Origin: a virus | IMG/VR virus record: IMGVR_UViG_3300018055_000007 | Location: 1-42,638 of that record | DNA: 42,638 bases | Reading direction: 5' to 3' (one strand) | Shown: positions 7,642-14,576 of the stretch, in pieces | Numbering within the stretch: the first letter of the stretch is position 1 | Layout of the letters: each line of letters begins with the position of its first letter | Program-made: the position numbers and the translations under genes | The notes under the pieces: generated by a model | Database searches by the model: none | What the model saw: the letters and a program-made list of their open reading frames with translations, nothing else | Told to the model about the DNA's origin: nothing

Positions 7642-8061
7642 CTATGCGCGTAGTCGCCGATCCGAGAGCAACATGGCGTTCTGGCAGGCGTCCCAACAGT
7701 CGGCCGGGTATTCCTCCCGGATGCACTGCTCCACGCTCCGGTTGAACTCTTCGAACTCGTCCTTGTTCATGTCCGTCAATGACGTCATACCGTCCGGAAG
7801 GAAGAGCGCCTTCATGTCGGCCTTCAGTTCTGTGACGGTGTAGCCTGTGACGTCGGACGTCGGCTTCAGTAGGTGGCCGTGGAGGTGCTTGTAATGCCCC
7901 CAGGTGGCCGCTTCGTCCTCTGGTTCGACGCGAATGCGCAGCGCCGTGCCGTCGCCCCAGGCCTTCGCCGCTTTCTGCCGGCGCGTCTTGTAGAAGCTGT
8001 CGGTGACGTGGATGTCTCCGTCCCGCACAACCGCCTCCACAAGCAAGGCCGAGCCGCTCAC
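7642..8061 (-). CDS. phage early protein, possibly NinB-like
   Basis: A 139-residue protein. The middle (HYKHLHGHLLKPTSDVTGYT, then ELKADMKALFL, then TDMNKDEFEEFNRSVEQCI) follows a pattern I associate with NinB-like and related phage recombination-accessory proteins: a Tyr/His helix, T-G-Y-T, L-K...F-L, then a Lys-x-E-F helix. The identification is by pattern only. The GTG start at 8061 overlaps the previous stop (GTGA), so the long upstream extension is not part of it. Confidence 0.45.
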   Translation of the reverse strand: MSGSALLVEAVVRDGDIHVTDSFYKTRRQKAAKAWGDGTALRIRVEPEDEAATWGHYKHLHGHLLKPTSDVTGYTVTELKADMKALFLPDGMTSLTDMNKDEFEEFNRSVEQCIREEYPADCWDACQNAMLLSDRRLRA

Positions 8062-8423
8062 CGCTGCCCCTCTACGCGCGCCGTGCCGATGAGTGACGTG
8101 CTCTGTCCGTACTCCGACTGCCGATCGGGGGCCCCCAGGCGCGGCGCCGCCGTTCGGGATCGGTATGGGCCTCGCGCCCCAGACGTCGGTCCTGCCGTCG
8201 CAGTTGGAGATTGCGCAGGAGGCACCCAAGCCGCGAGTCGCTCGACTTCTCGGTCCACTTCGCGATGCATTCGGCCCACGTCGGCATAGAGAAACTCCTG
8301 TGGATATTTCGCGTTGCGCCGCCGCTCGTGGCGTTCGAAGGCCCAGCCCACCACGCGATCGATGATCGCGAACACGATCCAGACGGAGAGCAACACGACC
8401 ACGAGCACGCCCACGAACGTCAT
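8058..8423 (-). CDS. single-pass membrane protein
   Basis: 121 residues. Residues 1-20 (MTFVGVLVVVLLSVWIVFAI) form one strong N-terminal membrane helix. A basic segment (FERHERRRNAKY) follows, which suggests the rest is cytoplasmic, and then a long disordered Arg/Pro/Ser/Gly-rich tail. It starts at an ATG that overlaps the stop of another tiny membrane protein (ATGA). The pair may act together at the host membrane. Function unknown. Confidence 0.6.
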   Translation of the reverse strand: MTFVGVLVVVLLSVWIVFAIIDRVVGWAFERHERRRNAKYPQEFLYADVGRMHREVDREVERLAAWVPPAQSPTATAGPTSGARGPYRSRTAAPRLGAPDRQSEYGQSTSLIGTARVEGQR

Positions 8424-8536
8424 TCGCTGAACCACTGATCCATCGCCTTGAAGGCGAGCGCGAACACCACGACGACCAAGAGTGACCCCGCCCCCACGAC
8501 TCCGATCATCCAGATGGCGTCCCACCACGTACCCAT
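8420..8536 (-). CDS. 38-residue membrane micro-protein
   Basis: Only 38 residues, most of them one hydrophobic helix (AIWMIGVVGAGSLLVVVVFALAF). It starts at ATG 8536, overlapping the previous stop (TGATG), and overlaps the next gene by ATGA. Tiny early membrane proteins of temperate phages often affect host membrane functions or superinfection, but nothing here shows which. Confidence 0.6.
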   Translation of the reverse strand: MGTWWDAIWMIGVVGAGSLLVVVVFALAFKAMDQWFSE

Positions 8537-8898
8537 CAGGCACCCACCTTCCGTTCCAGCTCGATCACCGTTCGAATCGTCGCGCCAGGTGTGACTTCCG
8601 CTTGCGCCGCAATCAACGCCGGGCCAATCAGGGGGTGACGCTGGAACCGCCACACTTGCGGGTTCTCCTGCCCACCGAGCCACCGCGCAAACTGCGCCCG
8701 ATCCACGCCCATCTGTTCCGCCGCTTCCTTCTCAATCAGTCCGGCCAACTCAACCGCCCGCCGCAAAATCTCGCCGAAACCCTTTCGCGCCTGCGACTCC
8801 TCAACTTTGTTGAGAGACGCCTTCGCCATCACCAGGGGCACCTCATCAAACTTGATGAGATGACGCCCAGACGGTTGCGGTGCGAGACTCTCAGCCAT
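8536..8898 (-). CDS. helix-turn-helix DNA-binding early protein
   Basis: 120 residues. From about residue 45 the sequence (ILRRAVELAGLIEKEAAEQMGVDRAQFARWLGGQENPQVWRF) fits an HTH: a helix, an Ala turn (EAAEQMGVDR) and a recognition helix (AQFARWL). This is typical of Cro/CII-like regulators, and being third after Cro fits an early transcription activator (inference). The ATG at 8898 overlaps the previous gene by 8 nt and has GGCGGG upstream; the longer upstream frame is rejected. Confidence 0.6.
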   Translation of the reverse strand: MAESLAPQPSGRHLIKFDEVPLVMAKASLNKVEESQARKGFGEILRRAVELAGLIEKEAAEQMGVDRAQFARWLGGQENPQVWRFQRHPLIGPALIAAQAEVTPGATIRTVIELERKVGA

Positions 8899-9094
8899 GC
8901 CGCGCATCCCGCCGCCCCGTCGGCTTCCCGTAGAGCAGTTCAGCAAGTTCCCCGAGCCCCCACTCCAACGCGATGACTTGAGCGGGACTGACGACAATGG
9001 GCCGCACCTGCCCCGCCAACCTGCCGACGCCTGCCGGGAGCGAGCCATCACGGACTGGCGCTGGTGCCTGCAGCTCGTCACTGGGGGGAACCAT
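8891..9094 (-). CDS. small early protein, unknown
   Basis: 67 residues starting at ATG 9094, 4 nt after the preceding micro-ORF stop. The second half (VSPAQVIALEWGLGELAELLYG) is one amphipathic helix; the rest is Gly/Pro/Arg-rich. No family recognised. It overlaps the HTH gene by 8 nt. Confidence 0.45.
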   Translation of the reverse strand: MVPPSDELQAPAPVRDGSLPAGVGRLAGQVRPIVVSPAQVIALEWGLGELAELLYGKPTGRRDARHG

Positions 9095-9098
9095 GTGA

Positions 9099-9197
9099 CT
9101 ACACCGCTGGGTTGGCGATGCTCTCGCGCAGCCACGCGACAAGGAGATCGTCCAGAGACGCTTCAGCCTTCCAGCAACCACCGACATTGATGTGCAT
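9099..9197 (-). CDS. 32-residue micro-protein
   Basis: A short frame from ATG 9197, with AAAGG about 9 nt upstream, to TAG at 9099. The product has a single Cys and an amphipathic helix (EASLDDLLVAWLRESIA). It fills the gap between the HNH gene and the next early gene exactly, as expected of a real gene in this packed operon. No family recognised. Confidence 0.4.
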   Translation of the reverse strand: MHINVGGCWKAEASLDDLLVAWLRESIANPAV

Positions 9198-9204
9198 GAC
9201 TCGA

Positions 9205-9840
9205 CTACCTTTCATTGACGTGTTGATCCGGAGAGTCCGACGACGCACGCGCAGGGCTATGCGCTGGCGTCGTTGGGCGAGACGACCGTGATTCGTATTG
9301 CCGTCGCTTGCCCTTCACGAGCATGGAGACAAAGCCCTTGGACACGCCGAACCGCGTGGCCGCATACACCTGGGTATGGCCGCTTGCGATCAGGGTGAAA
9401 ATTTGGGAGACTTCCGCGTCGCTGACTTTTTGGCGCTTTGGACGGGGAACGTGGAGCCGACCCTTTCGAGCGGCGTCCTCCATGTTCTGCCGGTGCGTTC
9501 CGAGGAACAGGTGGTCCGGCCGGACGCACAGGGGCACGTCGCAGGCGTGCAGGACGTGTTGACCTACCGGGATCGGGCCATTGGCCATCTCCCAGGAGAC
9601 ACGGTGGGCGTAACGTGGACCCTGGGATCCACGCTTGAGGCCTCGGGCCATGCTGAACGACCCGTACCCGTTCTGCCCGAGCGTGGCTCCGGTCCAGGTC
9701 CAGCAGGTCGATGACTTATCGACTTTCGCCCAGAAACGGGCAACGTCATCCGCCGAATACAGTAAAACTTTCGGATTTGCGTCAGGGAATGGAACGTGTA
9801 TTATACGACGTTGCGAATTCCCCAACGAATTACGCGGCAT
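9205..9840 (-). CDS. HNH homing endonuclease-like protein
   Basis: 211 residues with a classic HNH_3 core: RYAHRVSWEMANGPIP, then GQHVLHACDVPLCVRPDHLFLGT, then RQNMEDAARKGR. This is the group that includes phage intron- and free-standing homing endonucleases. A C-terminal HTH-like segment (SDAEVSQIFTLIASGHTQVYAATRFGVSKGFVSMLVKGKR) gives extra DNA binding, the NUMOD-like arrangement. ATG at 9840 overlaps the end of cro by 11 nt; ATG at 9852 is less likely. The gene sits inside the early regulatory operon and probably spreads by itself. Confidence 0.85.
   Translation of the reverse strand: MPRNSLGNSQRRIIHVPFPDANPKVLLYSADDVARFWAKVDKSSTCWTWTGATLGQNGYGSFSMARGLKRGSQGPRYAHRVSWEMANGPIPVGQHVLHACDVPLCVRPDHLFLGTHRQNMEDAARKGRLHVPRPKRQKVSDAEVSQIFTLIASGHTQVYAATRFGVSKGFVSMLVKGKRRQYESRSSRPTTPAHSPARASSDSPDQHVNER
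9800..9829 (-). promoter_or_regulatory. weak internal promoter candidate
   Basis: A perfect TATAAT lies on the minus strand (9805-9800) inside the start of the HNH gene, with TTCGTT 18 nt upstream, a poor -35 match. It could add transcription of the early operon downstream of cro. Coding constraint or chance is equally possible. Confidence 0.2.
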
Positions 9841-10111
9841 GGCTAGGCCCAACGACCAAAGACTTATCCAATTCGGAAGGTTTCGCCCACCGCATCAGCC
9901 GCCGCACCGGAACACCCGTCACAAGGTGCAGGGCTTCCGCATTCGCTCGTGAGCAACGTCGCGATCCCCGAACAATAAAGCTCATCGCCGTCTCAGAGAT
10001 GTCACGGCCGGTCTGCCGCTTGACCAGCGCAATCAGGCCCCGGCTACTGGTGCCGGTGCGATCCATCCACTCATGGAGACTGCGCGGCGCGCGTAGGTTC
10101 TTGGAAGTCAT
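9830..10111 (-). CDS. Cro-like / antirepressor-side HTH regulator
   Basis: 93 residues. Early helices (SLHEWMDRTGTSSRGLIALVKRQTG) and a later segment (ISETAMSFIVRGSRRCSRANAEALHLVTGVPVRRL) make a lambda-repressor-like HTH fold of the kind used by Cro. It is the first gene leftward of the control region, divergent from the repressor. The ATG at 10111 lies only about 11 nt from the predicted transcript start and has no clear ribosome site, so translation may be near-leaderless. It presumably represses the repressor promoter and tunes early transcription (inference). Confidence 0.7.
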   Translation of the reverse strand: MTSKNLRAPRSLHEWMDRTGTSSRGLIALVKRQTGRDISETAMSFIVRGSRRCSRANAEALHLVTGVPVRRLMRWAKPSELDKSLVVGPSHAA

Positions 10112-10125
10112 GTGACGCAACGAGG

Positions 10126-10136
10126 ACTAGTTTACC
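10126..10136 (-). promoter_or_regulatory. operator-like site (inverted copy)
   Basis: On the minus strand this reads GGTAAACTAGT, matching GGTTTACTAGT at 10195-10205 on the plus strand in 9 of 11 positions and in inverted orientation. It covers the proposed -10 of the cro promoter, where repressor binding would block early transcription. Confidence 0.5.
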
Positions 10137-10156
10137 CATTTTCGATAACTTGTAAA
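10129..10156 (-). promoter_or_regulatory. early leftward promoter (cro)
   Basis: On the minus strand TTTACA (10156-10151) and TAAACT (10134-10129) are separated by 16 nt, close to sigma-70 consensus. The start of transcription would be near 10122, and the operator-like site overlaps the -10. This promoter would drive cro and the early operon. Confidence 0.5.
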
Positions 10157-10158
10157 GT
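10131..10158 (+). promoter_or_regulatory. repressor promoter
   Basis: On the plus strand TTTACC (10131-10136) and TAAAGT (10153-10158) are 16 nt apart. Its -35 lies on the opposing -10, so the two promoters face each other and cannot fire at once. The leader to the repressor ATG would be about 48 nt. Confidence 0.4.
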
Positions 10159-10194
10159 ATTAATTTATCCGCCCGTAAGTCTCGCCGTTTCCGT

Positions 10195-10205
10195 GGTTTA
10201 CTAGT
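10195..10205 (+). promoter_or_regulatory. operator-like site
   Basis: GGTTTACTAGT, the inverted partner of the site at 10126-10136, lies between the repressor promoter and the repressor start codon. It is suited to autoregulation of the repressor or to Cro binding. Confidence 0.4.
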
Positions 10206-10212
10206 GACCGCT

Positions 10213-10662
10213 ATGACGGCGACCGATGCTCGGACGCGCGTACGGCAACGAATTCGACGGCTGTTAGACGACCAGGGCAAGACCAATAGAGCCCTGGCCA
10301 AATGGATCGACCATCGCGAGCAGTGGGTGTCCAACATGCTCGCGGGTCGGTTCCCGCTCTCACTGGACGAAATCGATCGCGTCGCGCTTTTCCTTAATGT
10401 TCCGGCGAGTGAACTGATCCGGCATTCCGAGGATCCGTGGGAGCTGTCGCCGACCGAAATGCGTATGGTACGCGCGTTGCGAATGCTCCCGACGAGCGTG
10501 CGCGATCACCTCGTCATGCTGGCGGACTACCTGATCGGCGTGACGCCTGCCGAAGTGGACCTACTGACGCAAATCAGGCAACTGACCGAGGACGAGAAAG
10601 ACGGTATGCAAAACTACTTACGGGCCATGAAACTCACCGCCGAAGGCCGGAGGCAGAGATAG
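10213..10662 (+). CDS. C1-like phage repressor (HTH, no protease domain)
   Basis: 149 residues. Residues 5-65 (RVRQRIRRLLDDQGKTNRALAKWIDHREQWVSNMLAGR, then LSLDEIDRVALFLNVPASEL) are a clear XRE-type HTH. The rest is helical and acidic, without the S24/LexA Ser-Lys protease core, so prophage release would not go by RecA-stimulated self-cleavage. It is divergent from the Cro-like gene and the first of three plus-strand genes. ATG 10213 is preferred over GTG 10204, which overlaps the operator-like site. It probably maintains lysogeny. Confidence 0.8.
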   Translation: MTATDARTRVRQRIRRLLDDQGKTNRALAKWIDHREQWVSNMLAGRFPLSLDEIDRVALFLNVPASELIRHSEDPWELSPTEMRMVRALRMLPTSVRDHLVMLADYLIGVTPAEVDLLTQIRQLTEDEKDGMQNYLRAMKLTAEGRRQR

Positions 10663-10665
10663 CCC

Positions 10666-10953
10666 ATGCTCGCTTTAGCCTGCCTTGGCTCACTCATTTT
10701 GATTCCCTGGCTGGCCGTGCGCGGCGAAGGGTATCGCGGCGTCTACGTCGGCGGGGCGCTCGTCGCGCTGCTCTTCGGATTCTTTGTGCTCAGCATGCCG
10801 TCCGGCGTCCCGCCTGGAGCGTCACAGGCCGTCGTGAGGGGCGCGGAAGTGATGGATCAATACTCACCAGCCGTCGGCGGATGGCTCGTCGTCACGGCAG
10901 TCGGCTTCCTACTTGGTGCCTGCCTGTTTCGGTCGAAACTCGGCCGGGAGTAG
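10666..10953 (+). CDS. three-helix membrane protein co-expressed with the repressor
   Basis: 95 residues with three hydrophobic segments (LALACLGSLILIPWLAV; VYVGGALVALLFGFFVLS; GGWLVVTAVGFLLGACLF). It starts 3 nt after the repressor stop, so it would be made in the lysogen. That pattern fits a superinfection-exclusion or other lysogen-expressed membrane function (inference). Its last codons lie inside a 14-nt direct repeat that recurs after the next gene. Confidence 0.6.
   Translation: MLALACLGSLILIPWLAVRGEGYRGVYVGGALVALLFGFFVLSMPSGVPPGASQAVVRGAEVMDQYSPAVGGWLVVTAVGFLLGACLFRSKLGRE
10938..10951 (+). repeat. 14-nt direct repeat, copy 1
   Basis: actcggccgggagt, encoding the last residues of the membrane protein just before its TAG stop. 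An identical copy lies at 11263-11276, just after the DUF551-like gene. Confidence 0.7.
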
Positions 10954-10964
10954 AATCTGGCGCT

Positions 10965-11261
10965 ATGATTGATCTTGCCTGCGGTCACGCGATCGACTTG
11001 GCGTGGTGCCCAGACTGCACTTCGCATCGCGACGGGCAGATGAGCTGGCGTGTCATTGACGAAGCCCCGAAGGATGGGACGCCCATTCTGGCGTGGGTTC
11101 CAGCATATGACTTCACACCAGCGAGCGCTCATCGAGTCGTGTTCGCTGCTGACACATGGTGGCTGATTGGCCTCGGCACGATGAAAGAGTTCGGCTCACG
11201 TATTCAGCCGACCCACTGGATGCCGCTGCCAAGTAGCCCCGGCTTGAACCCGCAAGCCTGA
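10965..11261 (+). CDS. DUF551-like protein
   Basis: 98 residues. Residues 28-90 (WRVIDEAPKDGTPILAW, then ADTWWL, then THWMPLPSSP) match the DUF551 pattern W-x-x-I-x-x-x-P-x-D-G-x-x-I-L...T-H-W-M-P-L-P common in phages, of unknown function. The N-terminus adds a Cys/His cluster (CGHAIDLAWCPDC) that could bind metal. It is bracketed by the 14-nt direct repeats, which suggests that it was inserted as a unit behind the membrane-protein gene. ATG 11040 is a possible shorter start. Confidence 0.65.
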   Translation: MIDLACGHAIDLAWCPDCTSHRDGQMSWRVIDEAPKDGTPILAWVPAYDFTPASAHRVVFAADTWWLIGLGTMKEFGSRIQPTHWMPLPSSPGLNPQA

Positions 11262-11262
11262 T

Positions 11263-11276
11263 ACTCGGCCGGGAGT
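11263..11276 (+). repeat. 14-nt direct repeat, copy 2
   Basis: Identical to 10938-10951. The in-frame continuation (GAG TGA) would also end the membrane-protein reading frame, so removing one repeat plus the gene leaves an intact upstream gene. Confidence 0.7.
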
Positions 11277-11341
11277 GAGCCACCAACCTCGCAGACCGGG
11301 GTAGCCTGCGTTCCCAGCGGCCAGGTGCTCACTCGCCGGCC
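11268..11341. terminator. structured region between convergent operons
   Basis: gccgggagtgagc (11268-11280) and gctcactcgccggc (11328-11341) pair over about 13 bp with a one-base bulge and a 47-nt loop that itself contains a small CGCAG/CTGCG stem. It sits between the plus-strand repressor operon and the 3' end of the late minus-strand operon, where a bidirectional terminator is expected. There is no T-run. Confidence 0.4.
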
Positions 11342-11348
11342 TTCTCGA

Positions 11349-13154
11349 TCACGGCGCCGGCGGCGCCGTCACAATCGTTCGAAGCTTTCGAACTGGGGGG
11401 GCGGCAACCCACGTCTCGTACCGCTCCCGCGCAGGCAGGATCCCGAGCTTCGTCGCACCGGTGGGGTCCACCCACGGCCAGGCGTGACTCCCGAAGAATG
11501 AGGGCTTTGCCGAGAGGTAGAGCGAGTTCGGCAGCGCCTGCGCTGGACGGTCCCACTTCACCGTATTGGTCAGGTAGTCCCAGTTGCCGTCGCGCAGCAC
11601 GGTCGACAGCACCTTCGGGTCCTGGGCTTGCTCCCAGTGCGACGGCGCGTAGCCGAGCTTGAAGATGTGGCCGGTGGCCGCGATCCACTCGTCATACAGC
11701 CACCCGGTCATCTTGCCGCTCTCGCCAAGGACGTTCCCGATAAACGAGTGCCACCAGGACCCGAACATGAGCCCCGCTGCGCGGCCGTTGACTTGGCCCG
11801 GGTAGTCGCGCCGGATGCCGACCAGGTGGTTCCGGAAAATCGTCATCCCGAAGGAGCTGCCGTGCGTGTCGTCGCTGTCGTAGTTGTGCGACTGATTGCC
11901 CTCGAACAGCACGTGGTGCGGGCCGATCATGTGGCTCGCGTTGATGCCGACCTCGACCCAGTCCAGGTAATTCCCGATGAGCGAATTATCCATGTAGTTG
12001 TAGCCCACCACGGAACCGGCTCCGCCAGACTTCGCCGCCATGACCTTGTTCACGCCCAGGACAATGTTGTTTTCGATGAGGGCTTCAGACGAGGCCCATG
12101 CGAGACCGATCCCGTAGCAACCGCCACCCGGATACTGATGCACGCAGTCGTGGACGTAGGAGTCGCGCACTTCGACGCGGAACGACCCATTGACGATGAC
12201 GCCTTCGCCGAGCCACGCCGTGCTCTCGACGTTCTTCGCCCACGCATACGCGGCGGCTTCGAACCGCACATTGCTGTCTGATCCGCCGGTGACGGTAAGG
12301 TCTTCCAAGCCGCCGCCCCTCAGGTGCGGCCCACTCCACCGTGTCACCTGTGCCACTTTAGCGGTGGGATACGATGTGTGCAGTGGCGTCGTGAACGTTA
12401 TCGTGTTCCCGCTGACCGATGCGATCTCTTTCACCTCGTTGACCGGTCGGCCGCTGCGACTGAACCAGACGAGCGAATCAGGGAAGGGATCGTCTGCAGG
12501 GTCGGGCGGGTTGTGCTTGGCGAAGACGACGCGATCGGAGGCCCAGATCTTCGCCGTTGTCGGCGCGCCATTGCGATTCGGCAGATCGATCCATGTCGCT
12601 GTGTTGTAGTCATCTGCATCGAGGAACACGAATTGACCGGCGACGTAGCCCGCTGCGCTCGTCACCGTGATCGCGTGGCTGCCCTTCGCGCCATCCGATG
12701 ACAGATTCACCGTCGACGCCGTGTCGAGACTCGACCAACGTGCCGGACCGATGATCACGATCGGCTCGTATTCCTCCGCCATGTAGGAGCCCTGGACCGC
12801 GCCGTTGGTCTTCCGCAGCGTGGTGCTGCCGGCGCCGGCGCCGCGCAGCGTCACCGCCTTGTTGATCAGGATGTAGTTGTTGACGAGGAACGTGCCGACC
12901 GAGAGCTGTACCGTCTGTCCGGTGGGACACGCCGCGAGGGCGGCCTGAATCCCTGCCGAGCTCTCCGACGCGCCGTTGCCATAGGTGGAGGCCTGAATCG
13001 TGGCGCAGACGGTCGCGCGCGCGGGAATGCCAGTCTTCACCCCAGGCGCCCAGGTCGTGCGCCCCTCGGTCGGGACGATACTGGTATCCACCTGGGCGGC
13101 CGCGGGCACGGCGCAGCCCATCACGAGCGCGAGGACGCTGACCCACCTGCTCAC
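11349..13154 (-). CDS. secreted right-handed beta-helix protein (pectate-lyase-like fold)
   Basis: 601 residues. Residues 1-21 (MSRWVSVLALVMGCAVPAAAQ) are a Sec signal peptide. From about residue 50 comes the start of a pectate-lyase-superfamily helix: C-A-T-I-Q, a glycine-rich loop, SSAGIQAALAACPTGQTVQL, FLVNNYILINKAVTLRGAG. Many Asn/Gly/His-rich coil repeats follow (VEVRDSYVHDC, ALIENNIVLG, VLFEGNQSHN, MTIFRNHLVGI). A signal peptide is not expected on a virion tailspike, so this may be a lysogen-expressed secreted protein acting on polysaccharide (inference). The GTG start overlaps the previous stop (GTGA). It is the last gene before the convergent repressor operon. Confidence 0.72.
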   Translation of the reverse strand: MSRWVSVLALVMGCAVPAAAQVDTSIVPTEGRTTWAPGVKTGIPARATVCATIQASTYGNGASESSAGIQAALAACPTGQTVQLSVGTFLVNNYILINKAVTLRGAGAGSTTLRKTNGAVQGSYMAEEYEPIVIIGPARWSSLDTASTVNLSSDGAKGSHAITVTSAAGYVAGQFVFLDADDYNTATWIDLPNRNGAPTTAKIWASDRVVFAKHNPPDPADDPFPDSLVWFSRSGRPVNEVKEIASVSGNTITFTTPLHTSYPTAKVAQVTRWSGPHLRGGGLEDLTVTGGSDSNVRFEAAAYAWAKNVESTAWLGEGVIVNGSFRVEVRDSYVHDCVHQYPGGGCYGIGLAWASSEALIENNIVLGVNKVMAAKSGGAGSVVGYNYMDNSLIGNYLDWVEVGINASHMIGPHHVLFEGNQSHNYDSDDTHGSSFGMTIFRNHLVGIRRDYPGQVNGRAAGLMFGSWWHSFIGNVLGESGKMTGWLYDEWIAATGHIFKLGYAPSHWEQAQDPKVLSTVLRDGNWDYLTNTVKWDRPAQALPNSLYLSAKPSFFGSHAWPWVDPTGATKLGILPARERYETWVAAPPVRKLRTIVTAPPAP

Positions 13155-13582
13155 TTCGTCACCCCGGTGGCCTTGGGCTTCGCCGGCTTCCCCTTCGGGG
13201 CCTTCACCGTAAACGTCAGCACGTCCGAGGGGTCGCTTACCTGTTCAGTGCCTTCATCGCCGATGTTCACCACTTGCACGAACACGGTATGCGAGCCTAC
13301 CGACCGTGTCCCGATCGAGACCTTGAACTGTGCGTAGCCTTCGGCGTTGGGCGGGGCTTGCTCAATCGCGTCCGCCTCGGTGAACGACGTCAGCGGGCCG
13401 TTGTCGACGATCACCTCCGCCCGCACCAGGTCATCGCTGGGCTTCGCGCAGAACAAGAGCCAAAGCGGCGAATTCCCGATGACGGAGACTGCCGTCGGCG
13501 ACGCGTCGCACGGGTGGGATTGGGCCAGCGCCGGCCCTCGCGCCACGACGATCGCCACAATAAACAGAACAATCATCCGCAT
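13151..13582 (-). CDS. secreted beta-sandwich-like protein
   Basis: 143 residues. Residues 1-21 (MRMIVLFIVAIVVARGPALAQ) form a signal peptide. The mature part alternates beta strands in an Ig/fibronectin-like pattern (VRAEVIVDNGPL, GYAQFKVSIGTRSVGSHTVF, VLTFTVKAP) and ends in a Lys/Pro-rich tail. It is coupled to the following beta-helix gene by GTGA, so the two exported proteins may work together. GGAGGGG before the ATG gives strong translation. Family not recognised. Confidence 0.6.
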   Translation of the reverse strand: MRMIVLFIVAIVVARGPALAQSHPCDASPTAVSVIGNSPLWLLFCAKPSDDLVRAEVIVDNGPLTSFTEADAIEQAPPNAEGYAQFKVSIGTRSVGSHTVFVQVVNIGDEGTEQVSDPSDVLTFTVKAPKGKPAKPKATGVTK

Positions 13583-13598
13583 CAGTCCCCTCCAACTC

Positions 13599-13769
13599 TC
13601 AATCCACCTTGATTCGCATCCAGCGTAGGAGTCGTCGATCTGTCTCGCTCAGGTGATAGACGCGCCTCGGCTTCGGACACCGCTCGCACCGCACGACGCG
13701 GCCGTGGTCCACGGTGTGGCGGACGGTGCGGTCGACGTCGCGGCCACAGTTGCTGCATTTGCTTGGCAC
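13599..13769 (-). CDS. 56-residue zinc-ribbon protein
   Basis: A GTG-started frame whose product has CSNC (residues 5-8) and CERC (28-31) flanking a short beta segment, a complete four-Cys ribbon, then a basic helix (DRRLLRWMRIK). This motif makes it the convincing reading frame of the stretch. It starts 6 nt after the previous gene and precedes the signal-peptide protein. Function unknown. Confidence 0.6.
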   Translation of the reverse strand: MPSKCSNCGRDVDRTVRHTVDHGRVVRCERCPKPRRVYHLSETDRRLLRWMRIKVD

Positions 13770-13775
13770 GGGCGA

Positions 13776-14075
13776 TCACTGCGCCGCCGACCGCTGCAGC
13801 GCGTTCGCGTAGGCCACTTGAGCGGCAATGAGCGCGTCTCGGGAGACCGTGAGCTCTGGCGTTTCAATCACCCGTGGTTCGAGTAACTGGATCCGCTCGG
13901 TGGCCGCTGCGTGCTTCTCGGCCCCACGACCACGGCCCGGCATGATCGCCTCAATCGTTTGCAGGATCTCCGGCAGCATCCGTAAGAATTCCAGCGCCGC
14001 ACGTCCCCACATCGCGTTGGCCTCCTGCAGCGGTCGCGCGAGCGGGGCATCCGTATCGCCGTAGCCAGGCGTCAC
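13776..14075 (-). CDS. small helical protein after the coiled-coil protein
   Basis: 99 residues, mainly helical (WGRAALEFLRMLPEILQTIEAI, then RDALIAAQVAYANALQRSAAQ) with a basic middle. The GTG start overlaps the previous stop (GTGA). Position after the tail genes is where phages keep lysis and accessory genes, but no holin- or spanin-like membrane segment is convincing here. Unassigned. Confidence 0.5.
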   Translation of the reverse strand: MTPGYGDTDAPLARPLQEANAMWGRAALEFLRMLPEILQTIEAIMPGRGRGAEKHAAATERIQLLEPRVIETPELTVSRDALIAAQVAYANALQRSAAQ

Positions 14076-14554
14076 TTCTTCTGCTCACCAGAGAACGCCG
14101 CCGCCGAGGCTTGCGCCTTCTCGATCTTCTCCAGCCTGGGAATGATCTGGAGCTGCACGACGCGGTTAAACTCCCCTCGCGTGATCGTTAGGCTCACCTG
14201 TTCGTTCAGGCCCTTCGCGGTCGCGGCCAGCGTCGCGTTTTCCGTCATCAGTTGATCAACGGTGCCTTTGTATTCGGCGGTGATGACTCGATGCTCTTCG
14301 ATTTGCGTCTGCATCGCGATCGCAATGGCTTCGACTTCGGCCTTGGTCGTGGCCAGGGCTTCGACCTGACGCTGCAGATCGCGGAACTCGCCTCCGAATT
14401 GCCAGACCAGGAGCACCGCGAGCATGAGACGTTCTGGCGTCGCGATCTTCGTGAGATAACTCGGCCATGTATCGCCGTTCTTCCGCAGACTGAATTGATG
14501 GTCCAGTCTCTTCGCGAGTTGCTCAACGAGATCATCCTTCGGCGGTGGTGGCAT
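14072..14554 (-). CDS. membrane-linked coiled-coil protein
   Basis: 160 residues. A short hydrophobic stretch (ERLMLAVLLVWQFGGEF, about residues 41-57) is followed by a long coiled coil (residues 58-150: LQRQVEALATTKAEVEAIAIAMQTQI and on). One membrane anchor plus a coiled coil resembles i-spanin-type or holin-associated lysis proteins, but neither can be claimed. It follows the large tail-tip gene. ATG 14554 has GGGAC upstream. Confidence 0.5.
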   Translation of the reverse strand: MPPPPKDDLVEQLAKRLDHQFSLRKNGDTWPSYLTKIATPERLMLAVLLVWQFGGEFRDLQRQVEALATTKAEVEAIAIAMQTQIEEHRVITAEYKGTVDQLMTENATLAATAKGLNEQVSLTITRGEFNRVVQLQIIPRLEKIEKAQASAAAFSGEQKK

Positions 14555-14576
14555 GTCGTCCCTTTGGGTCGTTCAT

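Noticed and set aside
14072-14554. Holin or spanin
   Set aside because: One weak hydrophobic stretch plus a coiled coil is not enough, and there is no adjacent endolysin.
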